7,497 nucleotides of DNA from Accumulibacter sp. (GTDB lineage Bacteria > Pseudomonadota > Gammaproteobacteria > Burkholderiales > Rhodocyclaceae), in the NCBI GenBank assembly GCA_031274075.1, contig JAISQQ010000145.1:1-7497 (forward strand), read 5' to 3'. A program made the position numbers and the translations under genes. This document shows positions 1 through 6,628 of the stretch, one piece after another. Numbering within the stretch: the first letter of the stretch is position 1; each line of letters begins with the position of its first letter. Below the pieces are notes generated by a model. The model was not told where the DNA came from. It ran no database searches and worked only from the letters and a program-made list of their open reading frames with translations.

Positions 1-1173
1 GCGGTCGAAGTCATTGACTTCCAGCGCTTCATAAAGGGCAAAACTGCTCTGTACCGCCTTTTGCGGATTCTTGACCCAACGCCCCAGGATATTGCCTGTC
101 AACGCGCCCCGGACTTCACGATTGGGGTAGGTGAGTGTAAACATGATGTTGCCGCCCAGATTCTTCTCTTTGGCAATGGTCAGGTAGCCGGACTGGAACA
201 TCAGGGCTTCGGTGGAAATCGCACCTACTTCAAAGGCGGAAATCAACTCGGTAGAGCTTTCCATCTTCAGCAGGGTGGGCAGATAGACCTGCCGTTCGGT
301 GAGCATATCTACCAGAAAGGTCGGCGTGCCGGTCTCGAACCAGAAGGGGCGGAATTCACGCTCCCGAAACATGAGCAACAAGTCAAAAGGGTTATAGACC
401 GCTTCGCCGCGCCAGTTGTAACCGTTATACCAGTGGCGGATTTCGTCCCGATCCAGTCCTTCGAGTTCCGGCGCGAACACGGTATCCACATCCGCGTCCG
501 TGTAGCCGCAGATATTGGAAAAAACGGGCGACAGCGTAATATCCGCCAGATTGTTGAGGCCGGAGAAAATATTGACCTTGCTGAATTTGGACACGCCGGT
601 GAGCATGGCAAACTTGATGTGCGCGTCCTGTCCCTTGATGACCGAATACAAGTTACGCAGCCCGTCACGCATCTCGCGGGCCAGGTCGGGATTGGTGAGG
701 TTATCCAGTATGGGTTTATCGTACTCATCCACCAGCACCACGGCGCGTTGGCCGAACCGGGTTGCGGCGGCCTGAATCAAACGGATGAAGCGTCCCGGAA
801 TTTCGCCGGAACCTTCTTTCAGTTCCAAACGCTGTTCATTTTCCGCCAGGATGTCCAGGATGCGCGCGTCCAGTTCCGCCCGGCGGGCCATGATGCCTTC
901 CGCGAAGCTGACGCGAATCACCGGATACCGGATGTTCCAATCCCACTTATCATGGCAATACAGCCCCCGAAACAACGGCTCATTACCCGCAAAGAGCTCG
1001 GCCAGCGTATCCAGAAACAGGCTCTTGCCGAAGCGACGCGGACGGGAGAGGAAGTAGGCTTTGCCCTCCCTGACCATGCGCAGGGCGAAAGCGGTTTTGT
1101 CAACGTAATAGCAGTTGTCCTCACGGATTTCGCGGAAGGTCTGGATGCCGATGGGGAGTTTCTTGCGGGTCAT
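1..1173 (-). CDS. AAA-ATPase-like / PD-(D/E)XK nuclease family protein (DUF1703 type), 3' end cut by window edge
   Basis: The reverse strand is open without a stop from the ATG at 1173 to the left edge (391 codons), so the C-terminus is missing. The N-terminus (residues 1-30) has the family signature, a PIGIQTF stretch followed by YYVDKT. A P-loop-like RPRRFGKS lies near residues 44-51, and a Walker B-like stretch, VVLVDEYDKP, near residues 145-154. A LTGVSKFSK segment and a HWYNGY motif follow. These are hallmarks of the AAA-ATPase-like family (PF09820), which normally ends in a PD-(D/E)XK nuclease-like domain (DUF1703); that part lies outside the window. The cellular role of the family is not established, although ATP binding and nucleic-acid action are predicted. 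The start is supported by a sigma-70 promoter just upstream; the Shine-Dalgarno (AGGCAG) is weak. The base composition looks less GC-rich than in the transporter operon, which fits an accessory gene. Confidence 0.92.
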   Translation of the reverse strand, partial: MTRKKLPIGIQTFREIREDNCYYVDKTAFALRMVREGKAYFLSRPRRFGKSLFLDTLAELFAGNEPLFRGLYCHDKWDWNIRYPVIRVSFAEGIMARRAELDARILDILAENEQRLELKEGSGEIPGRFIRLIQAAATRFGQRAVVLVDEYDKPILDNLTNPDLAREMRDGLRNLYSVIKGQDAHIKFAMLTGVSKFSKVNIFSGLNNLADITLSPVFSNICGYTDADVDTVFAPELEGLDRDEIRHWYNGYNWRGEAVYNPFDLLLMFREREFRPFWFETGTPTFLVDMLTERQVYLPTLLKMESSTELISAFEVGAISTEALMFQSGYLTIAKEKNLGGNIMFTLTYPNREVRGALTGNILGRWVKNPQKAVQSSFALYEALEVNDFDR

Positions 1174-1202
1174 GGCGCGTCTGCCTGACAAATTGAGTGA
1201 GA

Positions 1203-1230
1203 ATTATAGCGTGGCGCGTTCATGCGCCAA
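1203..1230 (-). promoter_or_regulatory. Sigma-70 promoter for the AAA-ATPase-like gene
   Basis: On the minus strand a perfect -10 hexamer TATAAT (complement of 1203-1208) is preceded, after a 16-base spacer, by TTGGCG (complement of 1225-1230), which matches 4 of 6 bases of the -35 consensus. Transcription would begin near 1196, giving a leader of about 20 bases before the ATG at 1173. The position directly upstream of a real start codon makes this more credible than a random match. Not confirmed experimentally. Confidence 0.65.
1212..1229. promoter_or_regulatory. Palindrome between/over the promoter elements, possible operator
   Basis: TGGCGC (1212-1217) and GCGCCA (1224-1229) form a perfect 6-base inverted repeat with a 6-base spacer. 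It overlaps the -35 element and fills most of the spacer of the promoter at 1203-1230. A protein bound there would block RNA polymerase. In this fairly GC-rich sequence a 6-base palindrome can arise by chance, and no cognate regulator is seen in the window. Confidence 0.3.
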
Positions 1231-1318
1231 GATTTCGTCATGGCTTCAGCGTTGTCTGCGCCTCCCGCGAACCGTCCCGCGCCGCCTGTGTACATCATCA
1301 TGAAATTGCGCTATCAAT
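1231..1318. other. Intergenic stretch with no recognisable feature
   Basis: This part of the 336-base intergenic region (1174-1509) lies between the promoter of the AAA-ATPase-like gene and the repeat cluster. I see no convincing coding frame, RNA gene or terminator in it. There is a short local direct repeat of CCCGCG, which I do not consider meaningful. Confidence 0.5.
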
Positions 1319-1378
1319 GGGTTAATAGGGTTAATAGAATAGAGTTAATAGTAGGTTAATAGGGTAGGTTAATAGGGG
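1319..1378. repeat. Cluster of five GTTAATAG short direct repeats
   Basis: GTTAATAG occurs at 1321-1328, 1330-1337, 1344-1351, 1355-1362 and 1368-1375, separated by irregular spacers of 1 to 6 bases, with a degenerate AGAATAG between copies two and three. The stretch is strikingly AT-rich against the surrounding sequence. The last copy runs directly into the outer end of the inverted-repeat element at 1370. The cluster may therefore be slippage copies of that edge (TTAATAGGGG), but it could also be a binding-site array. Confidence 0.8.
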
Positions 1379-1489
1379 ATAGACCACAATAAATTTTGGG
1401 ATAATCTTTAATGCAATCATCTCTTCCTTCCTTGCGTCCCTTGCCATGTCTCTTCGCCCGGAGAATTAATCGTGGTCTGTCCCCTATTA
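1370..1489. repeat. Roughly 120-base element with 28-base imperfect terminal inverted repeats (REP/MITE-like)
   Basis: The left arm at 1370-1397 and the right arm at 1462-1489 are reverse complements at 24 of 28 positions; the outer 18 bases differ at one site only (T1380, a wobble pair). The shared core is GGGGAyAGACCAC. The enclosed 64 bases hold no usable reading frame. As I recall, GGGGACAGACCAC-type motifs recur in intergenic regions of many beta- and gammaproteobacteria near REP-associated (Y1) transposases. I therefore read this as a non-autonomous REP/MITE-like relic. Family membership is inference; the inverted repeat itself is directly visible. As RNA it could fold into a long hairpin downstream of the operon, but no U-tract follows, so I do not call it a terminator. 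Confidence 0.7.
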
Positions 1490-1525
1490 TCATCGTGGTC
1501 TGTCCCACATTATCCCCTATTATCA
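1469..1525. repeat. Tandem partial copies of the GGTCTGTCCCC repeat
   Basis: A 23-base unit at 1469-1491 (starting ATCGTGGTCTGTCCC) is immediately followed by a second copy at 1492-1524 that matches it except for a 10-base insertion at 1507-1516 (ACATTATCCC). The first half of the second copy matches 15 of 15 bases (1492-1506); the end CCCCTATTATCA recurs exactly at 1481-1492 and 1514-1525. The second copy overlaps the 3' end of the isomerase-like gene. Confidence 0.8.
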
Positions 1526-2442
1526 GGGACTTCGACGTGCTTGGACCGGCCTTCGCTTTTACGCGACGCCGCTTCCAGGATTCTCTGGAAACGGCGTCCG
1601 TATTCGAGGTAGTTGTCAAAACGCGCCTCTGCGGAGGCGGATACGCTCTCGTCGTGGAAGACGACGGCCATGTGCGGTTCGATGGAAAAATCGCCGGCAT
1701 AGCCGGTCACCAGCAAATCCTCGACGACTCCGGCGACGCCGCACACGCCCTCGTCCGGAAAGAAGTAGCGTTCTTCGCCGCTTGCCGGGTCGCGCACGCC
1801 GTCCTTGACGTGCACATGGACGACATGATCGCGCAGCTTTTCGTAGCATTCGCGCGCATCCTGGTTCGGATAGGGGAAGCTCTTGCGGAAGTCCGGCGTG
1901 ATGCCCGGATTGCCCGTGTCGTAAACCAGCTTGAGCCCGGGAACGGCCGAGAGCATTTCGAGCGAATGCTCCCAGCTCATCCCGCCGTAGTTCATGCAGT
2001 TCTCATGGATCGGGGTGATTCCGGCGTCGAGGAAGCGGCCGCAGATTTCGCGCAGGCGGCGGAAACGTTCTTCCTTTTTCTGGTCGGCGAGCGCTCGCCC
2101 GCTCGCGTCGCACAGGATCGCGTAGCTCATGATGCGCACCAGCGGCGCCTCGAGCGCGCGCATGCGCCGGATGGCGCGTTCGACTGCGGCCAGCGTCCCG
2201 GCGAAAGGCTCGTCGATGCTCTTGTTCCAGTTGGCGATCGTCGATCCGAAGCAGTTGACGCGGATGCCGGCCGCGTCGAGCTTCGCCCGCACCGTTTCAA
2301 ATTCGGCGTCGGGAATGTCGTGGATGTTCACGCCGTCGATGCTGCGCGCCTCGATGCACGGCCAGCCGAGCGAGCGCGTCGCCTCGATCTGCCCGTCGAT
2401 GCCGTTGGCCGCCTCGTCGGCGAAGCCGCTCAATCGGATCAT
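1510..2442 (-). CDS. Sugar phosphate isomerase/epimerase family protein (xylose-isomerase-like TIM barrel), operon-distal copy
   Basis: This 310-residue protein belongs to the COG1082 / AP-endonuclease-2-like TIM-barrel family, which isomerises, epimerises or cleaves sugars and cyclitols with a divalent metal in the cytoplasm. The N-terminal GFADE strand and the E31 region open the barrel. Likely metal ligands are E147 (HEN), D175 (YDTGNP), H211 (HVHVKD) and E255 (IEPH), so the active site appears complete. The ATG at 2442 is chosen because it overlaps the stop of the upstream dehydrogenase as ATGA, a translational-coupling arrangement. The frame stays open upstream to 3033 but there it only shadows the dehydrogenase. 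The last residues (DNRG) and the TAA are encoded by the GGGGATAAT-type repeat, so the native C-terminus may have been altered. The exact substrate is unknown. Confidence 0.9.
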   Translation of the reverse strand: MIRLSGFADEAANGIDGQIEATRSLGWPCIEARSIDGVNIHDIPDAEFETVRAKLDAAGIRVNCFGSTIANWNKSIDEPFAGTLAAVERAIRRMRALEAPLVRIMSYAILCDASGRALADQKKEERFRRLREICGRFLDAGITPIHENCMNYGGMSWEHSLEMLSAVPGLKLVYDTGNPGITPDFRKSFPYPNQDARECYEKLRDHVVHVHVKDGVRDPASGEERYFFPDEGVCGVAGVVEDLLVTGYAGDFSIEPHMAVVFHDESVSASAEARFDNYLEYGRRFQRILEAASRKSEGRSKHVEVPDNRG

Positions 2443-3494
2443 GCCCGCTCCTTGAAGAAATACGGCTGCCCGGTCTTCATCGACGCGTAGATGCCGCAGA
2501 TCAGTTCGACCGGCAGGATTGCTTCGGCGCCGTCGATCGCTGGCGCCGAGCCGGTGAGGATGGCCTGCGTCAGGTCGGCGATCTGCAGGCGATGCCCCTC
2601 GACGCCGATGGCTTTCGGGTCGCTGGCGCCGCTGCCGAGACCGCTGCCCTGATCGATGTCGGCGAGTATTTCGGCATCGCCTGGATCGTCGTCGGCAAAG
2701 CGCCAGTCGGCGATACGGTCTCCCTCGATCGCCGCCGAACCGCGTTCGCCGGAAACCTCGATGCGCAGCGGAAAGCCCGGCGCGCACGAGGTGGAGGCTT
2801 CGATGACACCCAGCGCGCCGTTCCTGAAACGGACGGCGGCGCAGGCATTGTCCTCGACCTCGATCTGGTGCGTACGCGTCGCGGTATAGCCGAAAACCCG
2901 TTCCGGCGCGCCGGCGAAATGGAGCATCAGGTCGATCGTATGGATCGACTGGTTCATCAGGCAGCCGCCCCCGTCGAGCCTCCAGGTGCCGCGCCAGGCG
3001 CCTGAATCGTAGTACGCCTGGCTCCGCCACCACTTGACGCGGCCGCTGACGAACAGCAGGCGACCGAAGCGGCCGGCGTCGAGCGCGCGTTTCATCTTCA
3101 TCGCGCCGGCGCCGAAACGGTTCTGGAACACCGGCGCCAGGAGGACGCGGTTTTCGCGGCAGGCATCGACGATGGCCTGGGCTTTTTCCGGCGTGACCTC
3201 GAGCGGTTTCTCACAGAGGACGTGCTTGCCTGCGCGCGCCGCCGGAATCGCCACCGTGGCATGCCGTCCGGTCGGCGTGGCGATGGTGACCGCGTCGATC
3301 GGCGCCTCTCCAAGAAAGGTATCGAGATCGGCCCAGGCCGCGACGCCGTGTTTCCTGGCGAATTCTTCCGCGCGCGGCCCGTCGCTGTCGCAGACCGCCG
3401 TCAACTGCGCATCCTCGACGGCGCCGATGGCCGCGGCATGGAAGCCCGCGATCGTTCCGGCGCCGATGATGCCGTATCTCAGCTTGCGTGTCAT
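2439..3494 (-). CDS. Gfo/Idh/MocA family NAD(P)-dependent oxidoreductase
   Basis: This 351-residue cytoplasmic dehydrogenase has the N-terminal Rossmann fold typical of the family. The dinucleotide-binding GIIGAGTIAGFHA lies at 8-20, an acidic D36 ends the second strand, and CEKPLE at 94-99 carries the catalytic-site EKP lysine (K96). The C-terminal half has the conserved GGGCLMNQSIHTIDL (175-189), whose His185 and Asp188 fit the usual substrate-site residues. Family members oxidise or reduce hydroxyl groups of sugars, inositols and glycosides, often at C3. Length is normal. The start has a good Shine-Dalgarno (AAAGGA, complement of 3500-3505) five bases before the ATG. It begins 42 bases after tctA, and its stop overlaps the next start by four bases, so it is part of the transporter operon. 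It probably acts on the imported compound or a derivative; the substrate is not predictable. Confidence 0.93.
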   Translation of the reverse strand: MTRKLRYGIIGAGTIAGFHAAAIGAVEDAQLTAVCDSDGPRAEEFARKHGVAAWADLDTFLGEAPIDAVTIATPTGRHATVAIPAARAGKHVLCEKPLEVTPEKAQAIVDACRENRVLLAPVFQNRFGAGAMKMKRALDAGRFGRLLFVSGRVKWWRSQAYYDSGAWRGTWRLDGGGCLMNQSIHTIDLMLHFAGAPERVFGYTATRTHQIEVEDNACAAVRFRNGALGVIEASTSCAPGFPLRIEVSGERGSAAIEGDRIADWRFADDDPGDAEILADIDQGSGLGSGASDPKAIGVEGHRLQIADLTQAILTGSAPAIDGAEAILPVELICGIYASMKTGQPYFFKERA

Positions 3495-3536
3495 GGCATT
3501 CCTTTCATTCTGGATGACGAAACGGCGATGTACGCC

Positions 3537-5039
3537 TCATGCGGCCTCCGGCGCCTTCTTTTTCCTGAGCCGCCTGAACACGCCCATCTGGCTCAGGATC
3601 ATGCAGGCGATCACGATGAGGAAAAAGACGCAGATCGGCCGCTGGAACATCGTAGCGAATGAACCGTCGTAGAGCCGGAGCGCGCGGCGCAGGTTCGAAT
3701 CCGCCATGGGGCCGAGGATCACGCCGAGGAGGAAGGGCGCCGCGGGAACCTTGACCGCCGTCATCGCCAGGCCGACGAGGCCGAAGACGAACATCACCTT
3801 TACGTCGAACATGTTGTAGTTGATCAGGTAGGAACCGATGACGCAGAGCATGAAGATGATCGGCATGAGGATTTTCTTGTTCACCCTGAGGATGCGCACC
3901 GTGCCCTTGGCGACCAGGAGCGCCAGCGCCCACATGGCGATCGACGCCAGTACGAGGTAGACGCTGATGCTGTAGACGAAGCCCGGCGATTCGGTCAGGA
4001 GGAGGGGCCCCGGACGGTAGCCGTGCATGAAGAAGGCCGCGAGGAGCACCGCCGCCGGCGCCGATCCGGGCACGGCGAGGCTCATGATCGGAATGATCGC
4101 GCCGCCGATGCAGGCGTTGTTGCCGGTTTCGGCAGAAATGATGCCCAGCGGATTGCCCGTGCCGAAGGATTCGGGCAGCTTGCTGCGAGCCTTGCTCGCC
4201 CAGTACGAGAGCCAGCCGCCGACGTCCTCTCCGACGCCGGGGATGATGCCGACGCCGACGCCGATGAAGGCCGAGCGGATCACCGCCAGGATGTGGCGGC
4301 CGACGAGACAGAGACCCTTGGTCATTTCGAATTTCGACAGCGACATCACTTCCTCGCTGCCGCTCACCTTGAAGGCCTTGACGATTTCCGGGAAGCCGAA
4401 GAGGCCGATCATCACCGGGATGAGCTGGATCGTCGCCATGAGGTTGACGTTGCCATAGGTAAAGCGCGCGACGGTGTCTACCGAGTCGAGGCCGACCTGC
4501 GCCACGAGCAGCCCGAGGACGCCGGAGATCCAGCCCTTGATGGCGTTGCCCTGGGCGGTGAGCGTGCCGCAGATGAGGATGCCGAAGATCGACAGCAGGA
4601 AGAATTCCCAACTGGCGAACTTGAGGGCGAAGGCGGTAAGCAGCGGCGTCAGGGTGAGGACGAAGATCACCGAGAGGAGCGTGCCGAGGCAACTGGCGCT
4701 GGTGGCGATGAAGATCGCCAGCCCCCCCTCGCCTCGCCGCGCCAGCGGAAAACCGTCGAGCGCGGTCGCCGCCGAGGCCGGGGTGCCGGGGATGTTGAGC
4801 AGGATCGCCGCCTGGCAGCCGCCGGAAATGGCGCCCACATAGACGCCGATCAGCGAGATCAGCGCCGACTGCGTGGGGAAGTTGAAGGTGATGCCGGTGA
4901 GCAGGGCGATCGCCATGGTCGCCGAGAGTCCGGGCAGGATGCCCATGACGAGGCCCACGCCGGTAGACAGGACGAGGACGAGAAGATTATAGGGCTGCAG
5001 CGCGACGCCCATGGCTTCTCCGATGTACTGCCATGCCAT
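3537..5039 (-). CDS. tctA: Tripartite tricarboxylate transporter large membrane subunit TctA
   Basis: This 500-residue polytopic inner-membrane protein is the main permease subunit of a TTT system, normally of about 500 residues and about 12 membrane spans. The first half has the motif GLVMGILPGLSAT (29-41) and the signature around GGCQAAILLNIPGTPASAAT (73-92), followed by LDGFPLARRG. The second half repeats these as VGIIPGVGED (263-272), AETGNNA (303-309) and LAVPGSAPAA (321-330), matching the internal duplication of the family. The C-terminus is basic (RRLRKKK), consistent with a cytoplasmic tail. The ATG at 5039 follows a strong AAGGAAG Shine-Dalgarno that overlaps the tctB stop, leaving only 13 bases between the genes. 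It would use a proton or sodium gradient to import the ligand delivered by TctC. Confidence 0.97.
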   Translation of the reverse strand: MAWQYIGEAMGVALQPYNLLVLVLSTGVGLVMGILPGLSATMAIALLTGITFNFPTQSALISLIGVYVGAISGGCQAAILLNIPGTPASAATALDGFPLARRGEGGLAIFIATSASCLGTLLSVIFVLTLTPLLTAFALKFASWEFFLLSIFGILICGTLTAQGNAIKGWISGVLGLLVAQVGLDSVDTVARFTYGNVNLMATIQLIPVMIGLFGFPEIVKAFKVSGSEEVMSLSKFEMTKGLCLVGRHILAVIRSAFIGVGVGIIPGVGEDVGGWLSYWASKARSKLPESFGTGNPLGIISAETGNNACIGGAIIPIMSLAVPGSAPAAVLLAAFFMHGYRPGPLLLTESPGFVYSISVYLVLASIAMWALALLVAKGTVRILRVNKKILMPIIFMLCVIGSYLINYNMFDVKVMFVFGLVGLAMTAVKVPAAPFLLGVILGPMADSNLRRALRLYDGSFATMFQRPICVFFLIVIACMILSQMGVFRRLRKKKAPEAA

Positions 5040-5052
5040 TTAACGGCTTCCT

Positions 5053-5565
5053 TCAGGGCAGGGCCGCGCGGAAGACGACCTGGAAGAGGAGCAGCACCCC
5101 GCCGACGGAAGCCAGGGAGATCACGATCACCTTCCACCATGGGCCGGCGCGGAGGAACAGCAGCATGCCCAGGACGAAGATCAGCGACGCCGCCCAGTAG
5201 GGCAGATTCTTGACGAGGCCGAAAACGTAGACGCCCATGATCGCCACGCCGATGCCCATGTTGATGAGGTCCCGGTTCCTGAACAGCGTCGGAAGCCAGG
5301 CGGCGAGCGCGGCAAGCTGTTCGCCGGGGGCAAGGCTCCCGCCCTCTTCCGGAATGAGGCTCTTGATGAGCAACAGGACGCTCAGGATGACGAGGACGAT
5401 GCCGAGAATGATCGGGAAAAGACCTGGCGATACCGACATCGCCTCGATTTTGAAAGGTGGGGCTGCCGCCCGTTCATAGACGGCGAAGCCCTCGCACGTG
5501 GCATAGACGCCGAGCGCGACGAGGGCCGCCGAAAAGACGAAATCCCTGTTCCTGGGCGGCAGCAT
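5053..5565 (-). CDS. tctB: Tripartite tricarboxylate transporter small membrane subunit TctB
   Basis: This 170-residue membrane protein lies between tctC and tctA, as expected for the small, poorly conserved TTT subunit (about 150-170 residues). Hydrophobic spans are visible at about 10-31, 49-71, 102-118, 121-140 and 144-165, with a polar, acidic loop near 72-85. The SPGLFPIILG stretch (46-55) is a typical TctB feature, and the basic MLPPRNRD start suggests a cytoplasmic N-terminus. The start is only four bases from the tctC stop and has no clear Shine-Dalgarno, so translation is probably coupled to tctC. Identification rests on hydropathy, that motif and strict gene order, because TctB sequences diverge strongly. 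The transport role is shared with TctA. Confidence 0.92.
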   Translation of the reverse strand: MLPPRNRDFVFSAALVALGVYATCEGFAVYERAAAPPFKIEAMSVSPGLFPIILGIVLVILSVLLLIKSLIPEEGGSLAPGEQLAALAAWLPTLFRNRDLINMGIGVAIMGVYVFGLVKNLPYWAASLIFVLGMLLFLRAGPWWKVIVISLASVGGVLLLFQVVFRAALP

Positions 5566-5569
5566 GGAC

Positions 5570-6574
5570 TTACGGCCGCTTGAAGTTGAACTTCGCCGGG
5601 TCGATGCTCACCGCGCCGCCGTCGTAGAGGATGTACACCGCCTTGCCGGCGAATCCTTCGAGGAATTGCTGCGACTCGGCGCGGCCCTTGGGGATCACCT
5701 CGAAGCTGCGGGCAGCGCAGAAGTCGAGGAAAGCCTTGTCCTTCGTCGCCACGTCGAAAGCCTTGTCGATCTTCTTGAGCTTATCCTCGGAGAGGCCCTT
5801 CGGCAGCAGGATGGCGGTCACTTCGCCCATCGGGACGAATTTCTTCGCCTCGTTCGGATAGGACTTCATGATCGACGGGACGACGACGCCGGGCGCCAGG
5901 GTAATGTCTTCGGCGGCGAGAACCGCGAGCGCCTTCACCTTGCCGGCGATGATGAGGTCCTTGTACTCGGCGAGGAGCTGCGGGACGAAATCGACTTCGC
6001 CGGCGAGCAGGCCCGTCAGCGCCGGCCCGCCGCCGGCGTAGGGGATGTGCTTGTAGTTCGCGCCGGCGATGGCCTTCACCGTCTCGGCGCCGAAGAAACC
6101 GCCGGAACCGATGCCCGCCGTGCCCGCCGTCACCTGCCCCGGGCGCTTCTTGATGTCGTTGATGAGGTCCTGGATCGTGTTGTACGGCGAATCCTTGGGC
6201 ACGATGATGCAGTTCGGCGCGTAGGTGGCGATCCAGACGTCCCATTCGCGGAAGGTCTTTTCGGTGTAGCCGTTGACCGGCATCGTGGCAAACGCGAGCA
6301 TGCCGTTGGCCAGCATGGTGTAGCCGTCGACCGGGGCATTCTGCACGTTGAGCGAGCCGGCGCTGCCGCCGGCGCCCGGCGTGTTGATCACGTTGATGGT
6401 AACGCCGAGATCCTTGCCCATGGCATTGGCCAGGGCCCGGGCGGTGAGGTCGGTGGTGCCTCCCGCGCCGTAGGGGACGGTCAGGTTGATGTTCTTGGAC
6501 GGCCAGTCGTCGGCGCCAAAAGCGAGGCTGGACGCAGCCATGGCGAGCAAGCCCGCGGCAACGAATTTCTTCAT
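5570..6574 (-). CDS. tctC: Tripartite tricarboxylate transporter substrate-binding receptor TctC (Bug family)
   Basis: This 334-residue periplasmic receptor captures the ligand and delivers it to TctA/TctB. A signal peptide (MKK, hydrophobic core 4-19) ends at about AFG-ADDWP, giving cleavage near residue 20. Family landmarks follow in order: the ligand loop VPYGAGGTTD (33-42), NTPGAGGSAG (64-73) and HIPYAGGGPALTGLLAGEVD (176-195). These are the loops that contact carboxylate ligands in characterised Bug proteins. Length is typical. The ATG at 6574 is preferred over an upstream in-frame TTG at 6589, because GGGAG lies six bases before this ATG and the TTG would place the ribosome site inside the gene. 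It directly follows a terminator-like hairpin. The specific ligand cannot be predicted; the enzyme neighbours point to a sugar-derived compound rather than citrate. Confidence 0.96.
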   Translation of the reverse strand: MKKFVAAGLLAMAASSLAFGADDWPSKNINLTVPYGAGGTTDLTARALANAMGKDLGVTINVINTPGAGGSAGSLNVQNAPVDGYTMLANGMLAFATMPVNGYTEKTFREWDVWIATYAPNCIIVPKDSPYNTIQDLINDIKKRPGQVTAGTAGIGSGGFFGAETVKAIAGANYKHIPYAGGGPALTGLLAGEVDFVPQLLAEYKDLIIAGKVKALAVLAAEDITLAPGVVVPSIMKSYPNEAKKFVPMGEVTAILLPKGLSEDKLKKIDKAFDVATKDKAFLDFCAARSFEVIPKGRAESQQFLEGFAGKAVYILYDGGAVSIDPAKFNFKRP

Positions 6575-6579
6575 CGTTC

Positions 6580-6587
6580 TCTCCCTC
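6580..6587 (-). promoter_or_regulatory. Shine-Dalgarno that fixes the tctC start
   Basis: The minus strand reads GAGGGAGA here, ending five bases before the ATG at 6574 (GGGAG itself ends six bases before it). It is one of the strongest ribosome sites in the window, and it sits just downstream of the T-tract of the hairpin at 6588-6611. It excludes the longer TTG start at 6589, which would include this sequence in the coding region. Confidence 0.8.
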
Positions 6588-6611
6588 AAAAAAGGCGGTG
6601 AATCTCACCGC
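6588..6611 (-). terminator. Rho-independent-terminator-like hairpin upstream of tctC (possible attenuator)
   Basis: On the minus strand GCGGTGA and TCACCGC (6605-6611 and 6595-6601) form a perfect 7-base-pair stem with a 3-base loop. One C and then six T residues (complement of 6588-6593) follow. This is the layout of an intrinsic terminator. It lies between the stop of the first isomerase-like gene and the tctC Shine-Dalgarno. It could partly end transcription, or serve as a processing or stabilising hairpin at the 5' end of the tctCBA message. A separate run of eight T residues (complement of 6617-6624) lies upstream of the stem. Confidence 0.7.
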
Positions 6612-6628
6612 GCATTAAAAAAAACAGC

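Noticed and set aside
61..1188. Plus-strand 375-codon reading frame
   Set aside because: It is the exact antisense of the AAA-ATPase-like gene, whose motifs are clear. The plus-strand product has no recognisable domain.
1319..1378. G-quadruplex from the GGG runs
   Set aside because: The four G-runs are separated by loops of up to about 31 bases, too long for a convincing quadruplex.
1319..1525. CRISPR array
   Set aside because: The repeats are short, irregularly spaced and partly inverted, with no uniform unique spacers and no cas genes in the window.
1356..1700. Minus-strand 114-codon frame through the repeat region
   Set aside because: It overlaps the isomerase gene out of frame and continues through the repeats. 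No domain is visible, and it is not recognisable as a transposase fragment.
1411..2490. Plus-strand 359-codon reading frame
   Set aside because: Antisense to the distal isomerase-like gene; low-complexity composition typical of GC-rich shadows, no motif.
2443..3033. N-terminal extension of the distal isomerase to 507 codons
   Set aside because: The extension is an out-of-frame reading of the dehydrogenase gene and is arginine-rich. The ATG at 2442 with its ATGA overlap and a normal family N-terminus is the true start.
3524..3536. GGCG/CGCC hairpin in the gap between tctA and the dehydrogenase
   Set aside because: Only a 4-base stem with no T-tract; too weak to be a terminator.
3505..4692. 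Minus-strand 395-codon frame overlapping tctA
   Set aside because: It is the shifted frame of tctA, rich in R, P, G and H with no membrane spans; the tctA frame has all the family motifs.
4023..5213. Plus-strand 396-codon reading frame
   Set aside because: Antisense to tctA/tctB. The protein is a run of charged residues (D, E, R, H, Q), which is what reversed hydrophobic codons give; not a real gene.
5564..6601. Plus-strand 345-codon reading frame
   Set aside because: Antisense shadow of tctC without a ribosome site or known domain.
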